Assembly: GCA_017442645.1 (NCBI GenBank)
Contig: JAFRZH010000018.1
Span: 1-64,000 of the forward strand
Length of the DNA: 64,000 nt
DNA from: a bacterium
GTDB taxonomy: Bacteria > Patescibacteria > JAEDAM01 > Absconditabacterales > Absconditicoccaceae
Direction: 5' to 3'
In this document: piece after piece, positions 64,000-64,000 of the stretch
How the letters are laid out: each line of letters opens with the position of its first letter
Position numbering within the stretch: the stretch's first letter is position 1
Translations under genes and position numbers: made by a program
The notes under the pieces: generated by a model
Database searches by the model: none
Seen by the model: the letters and a program-made list of their open reading frames with translations, nothing else
What the model was told of the DNA's origin: nothing

Positions 64000-64000
64000 G

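Overview
The window comes from a low-GC bacterial chromosome that reads TGA as glycine instead of stop (genetic code 25). Read with TAA and TAG as the only stops, many broken frames fuse into full-length known proteins, and TGA falls where the family has glycine: GroEL after its KEIKT segment and in its GGM tail, the TsaE P-loop, a penicillin-binding protein, tRNA-modification TsaD, citramalate synthase, prephenate dehydratase and alanine racemase. This code is known from Absconditabacteria (SR1) and Gracilibacteria (BD1-5/GN02), so the source is one of these; the window alone does not separate them. Coordinates below are for the recoded genes. Genes are dense, some neighbours overlap at their ends, and most starts I inspected lack a Shine-Dalgarno sequence.

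Layout. 1-8.1 kb: mostly unknown proteins, a calcineurin-like phosphoesterase, an 898-residue Pro/Gln-rich membrane-anchored protein, an AMMECR1-like protein and a deaminase. 8.2-17.6 kb: citramalate synthase, an O-antigen-ligase-like membrane protein, a glycosyltransferase, a pheA-tsaE-mtnN operon, rpsO-rpsA and a polyprenyl glycosylphosphotransferase. 17.7-20.5 kb: groS, an exported SLH-like protein, then groL, in that order. 20.6-30 kb: a gene frameshifted at a G7 run, a tyrosine recombinase, a 779-residue protein with 33-residue repeats, a 2-oxoacid:ferredoxin oxidoreductase subunit, thioredoxin reductase and rdgB. 29.8-31 kb: a GC-richer foreign-looking lipoprotein gene. 31-37.2 kb: rpoD with a duplicated N-terminal module, and two tandem VirB6/TrbL-like membrane proteins.

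37.4-43.6 kb is accessory: an RRM protein, an IS91-like transposase that itself uses TGA as glycine, two lipoproteins (one a C39-peptidase-like protein without any TGA codon), an IS1-type zinc-ribbon remnant and a ZIP transporter. 43.5-50.1 kb: FKBP lipoprotein, HlyD-like adaptor, galE, tsaD and a MIP18/SufT-like protein. 50.3-64 kb: a radical-SAM photolyase-like protein with a UPF0489 protein, SLH proteins, a class B PBP, alr, tRNA-Leu(CAG), large surface proteins and a cation-diffusion transporter. Cell-surface building (PBP, Alr, GalE, glycan enzymes, SLH proteins) is a recurring theme, which suits an episymbiotic or predatory life style (inference).

The most striking pattern is a short near-palindrome, AAAA(A/G)TCTGA(C/T)TTTT, scattered through genes and intergenic regions on both strands. 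Inverted pairs of it form intrinsic terminators between genes, the arrangement known for DNA-uptake sequences in Neisseria and Pasteurellaceae. I propose it as a candidate genome-wide recognition sequence.
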